From the NCBI RefSeq assembly GCF_041333735.1, contig NZ_JBGKFB010000001.1, positions 1,374,501-1,438,500 on the forward strand: a stretch of 64,000 nucleotides of DNA, written 5' to 3'. This DNA comes from Veillonella sp. (lineage in GTDB: Bacteria > Bacillota > Negativicutes > Veillonellales > Veillonellaceae). Both the position numbers and the translations under genes were made by a program. Shown piece by piece: positions 53,662-62,119 of the stretch; the first letter of the stretch is position 1; each line of letters starts with the position of its first letter. Under the pieces are notes generated by a model that worked only from the letters and a program-made list of their open reading frames with translations, did no database searches and was not told the origin of the DNA.

Positions 53662-54987
53662 CTAGAAATTACAGAGATCATTTAAGTTTTCTGCCATGGT
53701 AGGATGTGTAAAGATTTGATTTTTGAAATATGTATACGGAATGTTGTTGTCCATAGCTACTTTAATTATGTTAATCAATTCTTCAGCACTTTGGGAATAG
53801 AGTGTAGCCCCGAGGATTAAATTGCTTTCCGCATCTACCACAATTTTGAAAGCCCCTTTAAGGTTGTCGTTTACATGAGCCCTTGGCATAGTGGCTACGA
53901 GCATTTCCTTTGTTTTAACAGTATAACCGTTGTTAATGGCTTCCTCTTCTGTAAAGCCTACACGAGCGAGTGGAGGTGTTAAGAAGGTGGTGTAAGGAAT
54001 GTTTTTGCGATCTTTTAATGTATAGTGCCCATTACCTGTAAGTGCACCAAATACGATGCGGAAGTCATCGAGAGAAATGTAGGTAAATTGAGGACCGCCG
54101 TTTACATCGCCTACAGCGTATACACCTGGAACGGAGCTTTCACAAGTATCATTAACTACGATAGCACCGCGTTCATTAGTGGTGATATCAGTATTTTCTA
54201 AACCGATATTTGTAGTATTTGGTCTGCGACCTGTAGCATAGAGAACAGCGTCAAAGGTATAGTTTTCATTATTAGCAGTGATAATAGGCTTGTTGCCGTC
54301 ATTAGATACAGAATTTAGTGTAACAGAGTTTAAAATAGTAATGCCTTGTTCTGCTAAGTATTCATTAGCTAATTCTTGAACGATAGGTTCTTCGCGTTTT
54401 AAAATGTTAGCCTCAATATTGAATACAGTAACTTTTGTACCTAGTTTAGCGTATAGGCTAGCAAATTCTAGGCCAATAGGACCGGCACCAATAATACCTA
54501 ATGTACTAGGTTGAGGGGATAAATGTTGAATTTCTGTACTATTATAGAAACCTAATGCGGTATCGATACCATCAATGTTAGGTTTAATGGCTACAGCCCC
54601 TGTATTGATGATAATTGTGTCACCAGATAAAACAATTTTATCTTCCCCAGCTGTGACATCGATTTCTTTATTACTAATGAATTCGCCATGTCCAGTATAT
54701 ACATCGACATGTTCATTTGTATCTAACATACCGAAGTTTTTATTACGTAAACGAGATGTAACAACCTCTCGTTGGTTTAGTACTTGATCGTAAGATAAGC
54801 CTTTAGATGCGGCCACAATCATCGTCTTAGTAGGAATACATGCAATATTAATGCATGTGCCACCATACATGAGTGGATTTTCTTCAATCATGGCAACGGC
54901 TTTGCCCATAGAGCCAAATTTAGCAGCCAATGTTTTACCAGCTTTGCCGAAACCTAGGACGATAAGATCATAATGTTTGGTATTCAT
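53662..54987 (-). CDS. RclA-like FAD/NAD(P) disulfide oxidoreductase
   Basis: 441 residues, class I pyridine nucleotide-disulfide reductase. FAD motif GFGKAG (12-17), redox disulfide GGTCINIACIPTK (Cys45, Cys50), NAD(P) motif GIIGAGPIGLEFASLYAKLG, second FAD motif VYAVGDVNGG, and the C-terminal HPTMAENLND. The CINIxC spacing and HPTMAE-LND end resemble E. coli RclA/YkgC and related hypothiocyanite reductases more than lipoamide dehydrogenase or mercuric reductase; this subfamily call is from memory of motifs. It stands alone with its own AGGAGG site. Confidence 0.85.
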   Translation of the reverse strand: MNTKHYDLIVLGFGKAGKTLAAKFGSMGKAVAMIEENPLMYGGTCINIACIPTKTMIVAASKGLSYDQVLNQREVVTSRLRNKNFGMLDTNEHVDVYTGHGEFISNKEIDVTAGEDKIVLSGDTIIINTGAVAIKPNIDGIDTALGFYNSTEIQHLSPQPSTLGIIGAGPIGLEFASLYAKLGTKVTVFNIEANILKREEPIVQELANEYLAEQGITILNSVTLNSVSNDGNKPIITANNENYTFDAVLYATGRRPNTTNIGLENTDITTNERGAIVVNDTCESSVPGVYAVGDVNGGPQFTYISLDDFRIVFGALTGNGHYTLKDRKNIPYTTFLTPPLARVGFTEEEAINNGYTVKTKEMLVATMPRAHVNDNLKGAFKIVVDAESNLILGATLYSQSAEELINIIKVAMDNNIPYTYFKNQIFTHPTMAENLNDLCNF

Positions 54988-55107
54988 ACAATACCTCCTA
55001 TCTTTTATATTGAAAATATTAGATATCCTTATTATAGCATATTTGAGTATATATAAAAGTAAAATATGAAAATAATTATCTATAATTTAGATGTTAAGTA
55101 TTTTTAC

Positions 55108-55136
55108 TTGACACATCTTTTTTTATACTGTACCAT
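55108..55136 (+). promoter_or_regulatory. Promoter of ylxM-ffh unit
   Basis: A perfect TTGACA, 17-nt spacer, TACCAT; about 40 nt upstream of the ylxM ATG. Confidence 0.75.
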
Positions 55137-55176
55137 ATGTAAAGTAATATGACTTGACAGTGATGGAGGTGGCGAA

Positions 55177-55512
55177 ATGGAAGAACGAGTGCTTATAAGT
55201 TTGCTCTTGGATTTCTATGGGCCATTATTGACGGACAAGCAACGCATGTCCTTACAACTTCACCACGAAGACGATATGTCCCTTGGAGAAATCGCTGAGG
55301 AACTAGGCGTATCACGGCAGGCTGTACACGATAATTTACAGCGTGCTCGACACATTTTAAATGATTACGAATCAAAGTTGCACTTGGTGGAACAATATGA
55401 ACAGCGTGAAGGTTTGCTTTCACAATTGAAAGAAACCTTGCCTGAAGAGGTTCTAGCTGAAACTAAGGTGCAGAAAGTATTGGCGCAAATGGAGGGATAT
55501 TATGGCATTTGA
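55177..55512 (+). CDS. ylxM: YlxM-type helix-turn-helix protein
   Basis: 111 residues of the UPF0122 family. Sigma-like HTH: LLTDKQRMSLQLHHEDDMSL and GEIAEELGVSRQAVHDNLQRA (about 17-60). In Firmicutes and relatives it is linked to ffh and associates with the SRP. It overlaps ffh by 11 nt. Confidence 0.92.
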   Translation: MEERVLISLLLDFYGPLLTDKQRMSLQLHHEDDMSLGEIAEELGVSRQAVHDNLQRARHILNDYESKLHLVEQYEQREGLLSQLKETLPEEVLAETKVQKVLAQMEGYYGI

Positions 55513-56854
55513 TAGCTTGTCAGAAAAACTGCAAGAAGCCTTTCAATCCTTAAAGGGGAAGGGCAAAATTACAGAAGATGATGTCAATCTTGCGTTGCGT
55601 CAAGTACGCACAGCACTATTAGAAGCAGACGTTAACTTTATGGTAGCGAAGGACTTTGTTAAGTCCATTAAGGAAAAGGCCCTTGGTGAAGAGGTGTTCG
55701 GTTCTTTAAATCCTGCACAAACAGTTATTAAAATTGTAAATGACGAGTTGACGGCGCTATTGGGTGGTACACAAAGTCGTATCATGATTTCCAGTAAGCC
55801 TCCAACGATTATTATGCTCGTTGGTTTACAAGGTGCTGGTAAAACTACTACAGCTGGTAAGTTGGCAGTATATCTTCGCAAACAAGGTAAACATCCAATG
55901 CTCGTAGCGGCCGACGTATATCGTCCAGCTGCGATTACTCAATTACAAGTTGTAGGTAAGCAAATCGATATCCCAGTATTTGCTGATGAAACACCTGGTG
56001 CCAATCCAGTAGACATTGCACGTCGCGCCGTAGAGCAAAGCACGCATATGTTGAAAGATGTGGTTATCATCGATACAGCTGGTCGCTTGGCTATAGATGA
56101 AGTCCTTATGGATGAGTTATCCAACATTAAAGCCGCTGTTCGACCTCATGAAATTCTACTCGTTGTGGACTCCATGATCGGTCAAGATGCGGTGACAACA
56201 GCACAAACGTTTAATGAAAAATTAGGCGTTGATGGTGTTATCCTCACTAAACTCGATGGTGATGCGCGCGGTGGTGCTGCATTATCCATCAAAGCTGTAA
56301 CAGGCTTGCCAATTAAGTTCACTGGGGTAAGCGAAAAAATGGATGGTTTCGATGTATTCTATCCAGACCGCATGGCTTCTCGTATCCTCGACTTGGGCGA
56401 CTTTAAAACATTAATCGAAAATGTACAAGGCGCCATCGATGAAGAAGAAGCTCGTGAAATGGCTAAGAAAATGGCGAAAAACAATTTCACCTTGGATGAC
56501 TTCTTGAAACAGATGAACCAAGTGAGAAAGTTAGGGCCATTACAAAATATTATTGGTATGTTGCCAGGCATGGGACAAATTAAGGATCAATTGAAAGACC
56601 TTGATTTGAACAGTAAAGAGGTGCGCCGTATTGAGGCCATCATTACATCCATGACGGCAGCAGAGCGAGAAAATCCAAGTATTCTTAATGGTTCTCGCCG
56701 CAAGCGTATTGCGTTAGGTTCTGGTACTCAGGTACAAGATGTAAATCGCTTGTTGAAACAATTTGAAGAAGCGCGGAAGATGATGAAGCGCATGCAAGGT
56801 TTACGTGGCGGTAAGGGCGGCTTCCCTGGAATGCCTAAATTACCGTTTATGTAA
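55502..56854 (+). CDS. ffh: Signal recognition particle protein Ffh
   Basis: 450 residues: N domain (1-90), GTPase G domain (about 95-295; GLQGAGKTTTAGKLA, DTAGRLAIDE, TKLDGDARGG) and a Met-rich C-terminal M domain (about 330-440) that binds signal sequences and SRP RNA. Targets membrane proteins cotranslationally. The start overlaps ylxM; GGAGGG at 55491 supports ATG 55502. No SRP RNA gene was recognised nearby. Confidence 0.97.
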   Translation: MAFDSLSEKLQEAFQSLKGKGKITEDDVNLALRQVRTALLEADVNFMVAKDFVKSIKEKALGEEVFGSLNPAQTVIKIVNDELTALLGGTQSRIMISSKPPTIIMLVGLQGAGKTTTAGKLAVYLRKQGKHPMLVAADVYRPAAITQLQVVGKQIDIPVFADETPGANPVDIARRAVEQSTHMLKDVVIIDTAGRLAIDEVLMDELSNIKAAVRPHEILLVVDSMIGQDAVTTAQTFNEKLGVDGVILTKLDGDARGGAALSIKAVTGLPIKFTGVSEKMDGFDVFYPDRMASRILDLGDFKTLIENVQGAIDEEEAREMAKKMAKNNFTLDDFLKQMNQVRKLGPLQNIIGMLPGMGQIKDQLKDLDLNSKEVRRIEAIITSMTAAERENPSILNGSRRKRIALGSGTQVQDVNRLLKQFEEARKMMKRMQGLRGGKGGFPGMPKLPFM

Positions 56855-56913
56855 TACATGGGCAGGGGCGCTGAACCTGTCCACCCATATCAGTATAAGG
56901 AGGTGAATTTCAC

Positions 56914-57177
56914 ATGTTAAAAATTCGTTTGACTCGTTTAGGTGCTAAAAAAGCTCCTTTCTACCGTATCGTTGTTGCTGACGCACGTGCTCCACGTGAA
57001 GGTCGTCCTGTTGACACAATTGGTCAATATGATGCTACTAAACAACCAGCTATCGTTAATGTAGACGAAGAAAAAGCTTTGGCTTGGTTAGCTAAAGGTG
57101 CTCAGCCTACTGACACTGTTCGCTCCTTGTTCAAAAAACAAGGCGTTATGCAAAAATTTGCTGACGCTAAAAAGTAA
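56914..57177 (+). CDS. rpsP: Ribosomal protein S16
   Basis: 87 residues. MLKIRLTRLGAKKAPFYRIV is the typical S16 start; VDTIGQYD and the AQPTDTVRSLFKK end also fit. Strong AAGGAGGTG ribosome site. A G/C-rich hairpin-forming stretch (56857-56887) separates it from ffh. Fixed position in the ffh-rpsP-khpA-rimM-trmD block of Firmicutes. Confidence 0.97.
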   Translation: MLKIRLTRLGAKKAPFYRIVVADARAPREGRPVDTIGQYDATKQPAIVNVDEEKALAWLAKGAQPTDTVRSLFKKQGVMQKFADAKK

Positions 57178-57195
57178 TTAATAGAGAGGCATACT

Positions 57196-57426
57196 GTGAT
57201 GATAGAATTAATTTCATTAATTGCGAAATCATTAGTGAAGCAGCCTGATGCCGTATCTGTTACCATGGTCCAAAAGGGGAATATGGAAGTTTACGAACTT
57301 CATGTAGCCCCAGAGGATATGGGCAAAGTCATCGGAAAGCAAGGACGAATAGCGAAAGCGATTCGCGCTGTGGTGAAAGCGGCGGCTATTAAAGAGAACA
57401 AAAAGATATCTGTTGATATTGTCTAA
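57196..57426 (+). CDS. khpA: KhpA/YlqC KH-domain RNA-binding protein
   Basis: 76 residues (GTG 57196) or 75 (ATG 57199); AGAGAGG suits either. One KH domain with the GKQGRIAKAI GxxG loop. Acts with a KhpB/Jag-like partner in Firmicutes; RNA-binding role is from family knowledge. 18 nt after rpsP. Confidence 0.92.
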   Translation: MMIELISLIAKSLVKQPDAVSVTMVQKGNMEVYELHVAPEDMGKVIGKQGRIAKAIRAVVKAAAIKENKKISVDIV

Positions 57427-57440
57427 AAGGGAGTATTCCA

Positions 57441-57848
57441 ATGGAAGAAATGACATTACGTGTCCCTGTAGCAGTAAAAGCAAAAGTAACAGAAGACTTG
57501 AAAGCGAAAATTGTATCTGATCTTGAAACTCGCCTTGATATGGTGAATAAAGATTTGGAAGCAATTGAGTTCCAAGCTCAACGTATTTTGGCTGATGCGG
57601 CTAAAGTTGATGCTACAAGCCTTACTGCAATTCGTCAACAAATCGACGAAGAGAAAAATAAACGCTTGGCTTTCAAAGAAGAAGTAACAGCTAAATTGAA
57701 AGACGCTCAAGAATTGTCCTTAGGAACTGAAATTCCTCAAGGTACATTAGAGCAAACAGTTACCGTTAAAATCGGGGATAATTTGGATGCCATGATGGGC
57801 GCTGAAATCCTATTAGAGGACGGTAAAATCGTTGCGTTTCGTCAATAA
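57441..57848 (+). CDS. ylqD: YlqD-family protein
   Basis: 135 residues. An N-terminal strand (MTLRVPVAVKAKVTEDLK), a charged helical coiled coil (about 25-90) and a C-terminal small beta domain (about 95-135, TVKIGDNLDAMMGAEI). Matches the YlqD family of Firmicutes, found between ylqC and rimM; function not known. Overlaps rimM by 1 nt. Confidence 0.82.
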   Translation: MEEMTLRVPVAVKAKVTEDLKAKIVSDLETRLDMVNKDLEAIEFQAQRILADAAKVDATSLTAIRQQIDEEKNKRLAFKEEVTAKLKDAQELSLGTEIPQGTLEQTVTVKIGDNLDAMMGAEILLEDGKIVAFRQ

Positions 57849-58345
57849 TGAAGCCTAACGATTTCATCACAATAGGTGTTATCATCGCCCCGCACGGCGT
57901 GCGGGGTGATCTTCGTATTATGCCTCAAACCGATTTTCCAGAACGGTTTATGCATATGGATGCCTGTTACATCGATGGTAAAGAATACCACGTTGCATCC
58001 GCACGATTTCACAAACAATTTGTATTAGCATCCTTTAAGGAAATTCCTGATCGCAACACAGCTGAATTATTCGGTAAGAAAGAAATTCAAGTGCGTCGTG
58101 AAGATTTAGTGGAATTGCCAGAAGGTCGCTATTACATCTTTGATATTATTGGTCTCGAAGTACAAGATACAAAAGGCAATGTGCTTGGCACAGTGACTGA
58201 TGTATTACAACCGGGTGCTAATGATGTCTATGTGGTTTCCAAAGATGGGGAACCAGATCAATTATTTGCAGCCATTGAAGATGTTGTTAAGGACATCGAC
58301 GTGGAAAATAATTTAATGATCGTAGATCCGCCTGAATGGATATAA
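57848..58345 (+). CDS. rimM: RimM, 16S rRNA processing protein
   Basis: 165 residues: N-terminal RimM domain (IGVIIAPHGVRGDLRIMPQTDFPERF) and C-terminal PRC barrel (about 95-165; YIFDIIGLEVQDTKGNVLG, PGANDVYVV). Helps assemble the 30S head. Ends in a terminator-like hairpin that separates it from trmD. Confidence 0.96.
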   Translation: MKPNDFITIGVIIAPHGVRGDLRIMPQTDFPERFMHMDACYIDGKEYHVASARFHKQFVLASFKEIPDRNTAELFGKKEIQVRREDLVELPEGRYYIFDIIGLEVQDTKGNVLGTVTDVLQPGANDVYVVSKDGEPDQLFAAIEDVVKDIDVENNLMIVDPPEWI

Positions 58346-58364
58346 TCCTTTAGGCGGTTTTGTT
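58328..58364 (+). terminator. Terminator overlapping the end of rimM
   Basis: CCGCCT and AGGCGG pair, with an inner GGAT/ATCC pair, followed by TTTTGTTTT. The 5' arm lies in the rimM coding end. trmD and following genes may therefore have their own promoter (TATAAT at 58399). Confidence 0.7.
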
Positions 58365-58465
58365 TTATCTACATATAGGTATATTATGGTAAAAGTTATA
58401 TAATATAGCTATATATAGATAATGCTAATGAGTTTATGTGAGTTAATAAGTATAGGGGACGGTCT

Positions 58466-59296
58466 ATGCGTATCGATATCGTATCTTTATTTCCTGAGTT
58501 TTTTGATGCCTTTTTTAGTCATTCCATCATAAAACGGGCTATCGAAGCAGAACGATTGTCTATGGCTGTAACTAACCCTCGAGACTTTAGTCATAATAAA
58601 CATGGTCAAGTTGATGATACACCGTATGGTGGTGGGGCTGGTATGCTCATGATGGCACCTCCCATTTTTGAAGCGGTGGAATCTGTTATTGCTCAATATG
58701 ACAATACGCTTAATAGTAGCTATACTACTGATGAGATGTGTGATGAAATGAGTCTTATTGGTAATCCTAGTGAAAGTATACGACGTCGTATTATTTTCAT
58801 GGGTCCTACAGGCCAGCCTTTCACACAGGAGAAGGCTCGTGAACTAGCTACATACGATCAAATAGTCCTCATTTGTGGTCATTATGAAGGTGTAGACTAC
58901 CGTGTAGAGGAACATTTAGTAGATGAAACGATTTCTATTGGTGATTATGTATTAACTGGTGGTGAGTTGCCAGCTATGGTTGTAGCCGATGCAGTAGCTC
59001 GCATGATTCCAGGTGTACTAGGTGCAGCGAGTGGGGCACAGGAGGATTCTTTTTATGAACCTTTGTTAGAATGTCCTCAATATACAAAGCCCCCTGAATT
59101 TAGAGGCTGGTCTGTACCAGATGTATTGAGAAGTGGTCATCATAAAAATATTGCTACTTGGCGTCAAAAAGAAGCACTTAAAAGAACTCGGTTGTTACGT
59201 CCAGATTTATTAGAACGTCCATTAACAAAAGAAGAGATTAAGCTTTTAAAAGAGATAGTTGAGGAAGAGTCTGTAAGACTTAAAGGTGAAGAATGA
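58466..59296 (+). CDS. trmD: TrmD, tRNA (guanine-37 N1) methyltransferase
   Basis: 276 residues of the SPOUT class. MRIDIVSLFPEFFDAFF start, DDTPYGGGAGMLM, the knot-forming CGHYEGVDYRVEEHLVDE and ISIGDYVLTGGELPAM. Slightly longer than E. coli TrmD (255), with an insert around residues 75-110. Overlaps the next gene by 4 nt (ATGA-type coupling). Confidence 0.96.
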   Translation: MRIDIVSLFPEFFDAFFSHSIIKRAIEAERLSMAVTNPRDFSHNKHGQVDDTPYGGGAGMLMMAPPIFEAVESVIAQYDNTLNSSYTTDEMCDEMSLIGNPSESIRRRIIFMGPTGQPFTQEKARELATYDQIVLICGHYEGVDYRVEEHLVDETISIGDYVLTGGELPAMVVADAVARMIPGVLGAASGAQEDSFYEPLLECPQYTKPPEFRGWSVPDVLRSGHHKNIATWRQKEALKRTRLLRPDLLERPLTKEEIKLLKEIVEEESVRLKGEE

Positions 59297-59946
59297 AAGC
59301 GTTAGTATTAGGCGCCACTGGTGCAGTGGGCCGTCATATTGTAGACACGTTAATTGATAATCATGAGATTCAAGACATTCATGTATTTGTACGTCGTCCA
59401 GTAACATATACATCTCCAAAGGTAACAGTTCATATTGTTAATTTTGATGAACCTCGTGAATGGGCACACTTAGTGACAGGGGATATTTTATTCTCTGCTA
59501 TGGGTACAAACCGTAAACAAGCGGGCTCTAAAGAAGCACAATGGACCGTAGATTATACGTATCAGTATGAAATGGCACGCATTGCAGCTCAAAATGGTGT
59601 GAAAAAATATGGTTTAGTATCCTCTTTGGGAGCAAATCCAAAGTCTCCATTCTTCTATATGTCCATGAAAGGACAATTAGAAGATGTTATTTTAGAGTTG
59701 CCTTTTGAAGCGATTGTTATTGCTCGTCCAGCTACATTGATTCGAGAAGAACCTAAGTTGGTAGAACGCATTAGCTGTGCTGTATTTGGTGTTATCAACA
59801 AAGCTCATATATTAATGAGCCAAGAACCCGTAAAGACGGCTGATGTGGCCAATGTCCTTGTAAAAGCTACAATAGGTCAGCAGTATGGCATTTCCATTAT
59901 TGAAAATGAAACGATTCATGAGCGGATAGGCTACTTTAAAGCTTAA
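59293..59946 (+). CDS. NAD(P)-binding short-chain-like oxidoreductase
   Basis: 217 residues. Rossmann motif LVLGATGAVGRHIVDTLI at the N-terminus; FSAMGTNRKQAGSKE and VSSLGANPKSPFFYMSMKG resemble the HTATIP2/NAD(P)H-binding atypical SDR family. Substrate unknown. Translationally coupled to trmD, which is unusual company for this family. Confidence 0.82.
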   Translation: MKALVLGATGAVGRHIVDTLIDNHEIQDIHVFVRRPVTYTSPKVTVHIVNFDEPREWAHLVTGDILFSAMGTNRKQAGSKEAQWTVDYTYQYEMARIAAQNGVKKYGLVSSLGANPKSPFFYMSMKGQLEDVILELPFEAIVIARPATLIREEPKLVERISCAVFGVINKAHILMSQEPVKTADVANVLVKATIGQQYGISIIENETIHERIGYFKA

Positions 59947-60020
59947 TTTCATTAAATCCCGTTTTGAAGAGGAAATAGGCCGAAATCCATATGATTTTGC
60001 CTATTCGAGCGAGGTTATGT

Positions 60021-61091
60021 ATGGAGTTTAATTGTTATGATGTCCTTGAGGTTCAGGGCAGTCGTTATGTAATAACTGAAAAAATTAAATATAACGAGAT
60101 TATTCCAAAAGCAGATCAGGAACAGGCCTATAAAGCTAAGCCGTCAATGCAAAAATCACCTGGTGATTATTGGCACGAATATGGCCTCGAGGCTGTAGAG
60201 GGAACAGATAAAATATGGGTCACCATTGAATACAATGATAATGAATGGTGCACTGTATCTAGAACATCTTATCGCAAACGAGCACCGAAGGGCTTTACAT
60301 TACATCAAATCGGTTTAGAAAAGGTTGTAGCTGTAGATGGTGATAGTGGTGCTTCTGTAGGTGACCGGGCTGGCTACAAGGAATACCAATTGCCTTGTGA
60401 AGGCGGCGCTAGCGTATTCTTTGAAGAAAATTGGTTTAAAGGTGAGAAGATGTTCGCCGAAGGGGCACGTGTTCCTTTGAGGAATATTCGTCTCTGTAAT
60501 GATGCGGAAGCTAATACTATTAGTAAAAAGAAACGGAATCAACGTCTAAAAAAACGCTTTGAAGGAGTTGCTACTTCTATAGGGATTGGTGCATTATTTT
60601 TACTATTTCTGTTTTGGTCGGACAATGATTTGTCTTGGCATAGTATACGTGCTATGTTTGGAGTGCCTTACACAGCAAAAGAACATATGCATGACACATC
60701 TGCATATTATACAAAAACAGATTCGGATAGCGACTATGTATACACGTCTACACTGGATACTGTTAGTACCGCATTAGATTTAATTGATTCTGTGAATGGT
60801 GATATTAAAAATGAGCGGGACAACTTAGAAGAGGGACATGAAGTTATTGTATTTTATTCTGGGGACTTGGTGTATATCATTACCAATACGGATGGACAAA
60901 CTAAGGTTAAGGTATGTGAACAATCAAAATTGACACAAGAGGATTGGAAAATTATTGATCGTACATTAATCAGCTCTCATATACTCGATAACTATGCGAC
61001 CATGGTTCGACTAGGGGATAATACGGGACGCGAACGGTTGTATCCTACCAGCAACTCTAATAACACATCCAATACAAAATTATATTATTAG
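60021..61091 (+). CDS. DUF4178 membrane protein (cassette gene 1)
   Basis: 356 residues from ATG 60021 (GCGAGG just upstream; the frame opens earlier at 59991). The N-terminal half (1-165) has the beta-rich DUF4178 pattern (YDVLEVQGSRYVITE, YWHEYGLEA, GEKMFAEGARV). One membrane helix lies at about 183-203. The C-terminal part (about 225-356) has no family I recognise and ends in Asn/Ser/Thr-rich residues. First of four tight genes (11, 11 and about 14 nt spacing) with a DUF350 protein and a glutathionylspermidine-synthase-like enzyme, so probably a member of that amide-ligase membrane system. Biochemical role unknown. Confidence 0.75.
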   Translation: MEFNCYDVLEVQGSRYVITEKIKYNEIIPKADQEQAYKAKPSMQKSPGDYWHEYGLEAVEGTDKIWVTIEYNDNEWCTVSRTSYRKRAPKGFTLHQIGLEKVVAVDGDSGASVGDRAGYKEYQLPCEGGASVFFEENWFKGEKMFAEGARVPLRNIRLCNDAEANTISKKKRNQRLKKRFEGVATSIGIGALFLLFLFWSDNDLSWHSIRAMFGVPYTAKEHMHDTSAYYTKTDSDSDYVYTSTLDTVSTALDLIDSVNGDIKNERDNLEEGHEVIVFYSGDLVYIITNTDGQTKVKVCEQSKLTQEDWKIIDRTLISSHILDNYATMVRLGDNTGRERLYPTSNSNNTSNTKLYY

Positions 61092-61101
61092 GAGGCTTAT
61101 T

Positions 61102-61533
61102 ATGATTTATATACCAGATGTATTATTAACGATTTTTTATGCTTGTTTTGGAATTTTCTTAATGTTAACAGCTAATACTGTTATTGATTTCTTTGTACCC
61201 GGCAAATTCAGCGAAGAAATTAAACGTGGTAACTGTGCTGTAGCATGGCTCTCAGCGGGTTCATTTATCGGTATTGGTGAAATTTTGCGCGCTGTCATCA
61301 TGTCTCCTGTAGTGACTACTGCTGATACATCTTTATTGCATGGTGTGGTGGCCAGTATCGTATATGCTATTTTAGGCATTATATTGTTTGTAACAGGCTA
61401 TATGTTTATTAATTTATGGCATCGAAAATATAATTTATCTGAAGAGATTATGCGTGGTAATACTGCAGCAGGTATCCTCGTATTTGGTATCTTTGTAGGT
61501 CTTGCTCTCGTTGTTAGTGGTGCTGTGCACTAA
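61102..61533 (+). CDS. DUF350 membrane protein (YjfL-like, cassette gene 2)
   Basis: 143 residues, four membrane helices in two tandem DUF350 repeats. The repeated sequence EEIKRGNCAVA ... FIGIGEILRAVI and EEIMRGNTAAG ... FVGLALVVSGAV shows the duplication. E. coli YjfL, a DUF350 protein, is encoded with YjfM and YjfC, a glutathionylspermidine-synthase-like protein; the same partnership is seen here. Function unknown; the small paired helices suggest a channel or sensor, which is speculation. GGAGG ribosome site. Confidence 0.85.
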   Translation: MIYIPDVLLTIFYACFGIFLMLTANTVIDFFVPGKFSEEIKRGNCAVAWLSAGSFIGIGEILRAVIMSPVVTTADTSLLHGVVASIVYAILGIILFVTGYMFINLWHRKYNLSEEIMRGNTAAGILVFGIFVGLALVVSGAVH

Positions 61534-61544
61534 GGGAGTGTCCT

Positions 61545-62105
61545 ATGTATAAGCCAAGTAAGAAAACTCTATACATAACGAGTGCTTTTGCCGCTGTAGC
61601 GGGCCTCGTTGGTGTGTATTCATACTGGAATGACATTGCTTATGTTGTATGTGATAAAATTTATCCTGAAGCAAATGACGGGGAAGTTCGATTAAAGGAT
61701 AATCAAGGTAATCGTTATTCTCTATTAAACCATGGAGATGGTAAAGAAACAGCTTTATATGATGATAACCGGTCTGTTACCTTTCACCGCGACACTAGTG
61801 GAAATTTAGTATGGGACGCTGGTTTAGCGGGGCTGTTACCTAGTATTGCAGCAGGCTACTATATTTTTCATGGATTTAATCCACCTACAGCGCGTATGGA
61901 TGGACGAACTATGACCTATCGTGTGGCAGCCCCTTTAAAACCCTATGAGGAGCCTAATGTATATACAACAACAGGTTCAAATACGCATAGTTCTTTAGGA
62001 CGACGTACGTATAAAGACTATGAGAAGCGTAGAAGTCAAAAAGCCTCTTCTATAGGTCAAAAGTCTGGTTTTGGTAGTGCAGGTGTACGTTCTAGTAGTT
62101 CCTAA
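61545..62105 (+). CDS. Membrane-anchored YgiB/YjfM-like protein (cassette gene 3)
   Basis: 186 residues, no firm family match. N-terminal membrane helix (about 9-29), a short periplasmic or cytoplasmic domain, a second hydrophobic stretch (about 92-110; GLLPSIAAGYYIFHG) and a Ser/Gly/Lys/Arg-rich tail. The order (anchor, small domain, glycine-rich hydrophobic patch, GRTMT motif, Ser/Gly tail) resembles E. coli YgiB (DUF1190), which is likewise encoded directly before a glutathionylspermidine-synthase-like gene (ygiC). The resemblance is by eye and could be convergent. Confidence 0.6.
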   Translation: MYKPSKKTLYITSAFAAVAGLVGVYSYWNDIAYVVCDKIYPEANDGEVRLKDNQGNRYSLLNHGDGKETALYDDNRSVTFHRDTSGNLVWDAGLAGLLPSIAAGYYIFHGFNPPTARMDGRTMTYRVAAPLKPYEEPNVYTTTGSNTHSSLGRRTYKDYEKRRSQKASSIGQKSGFGSAGVRSSSS

Positions 62106-62119
62106 TGGAGGCCGATATT

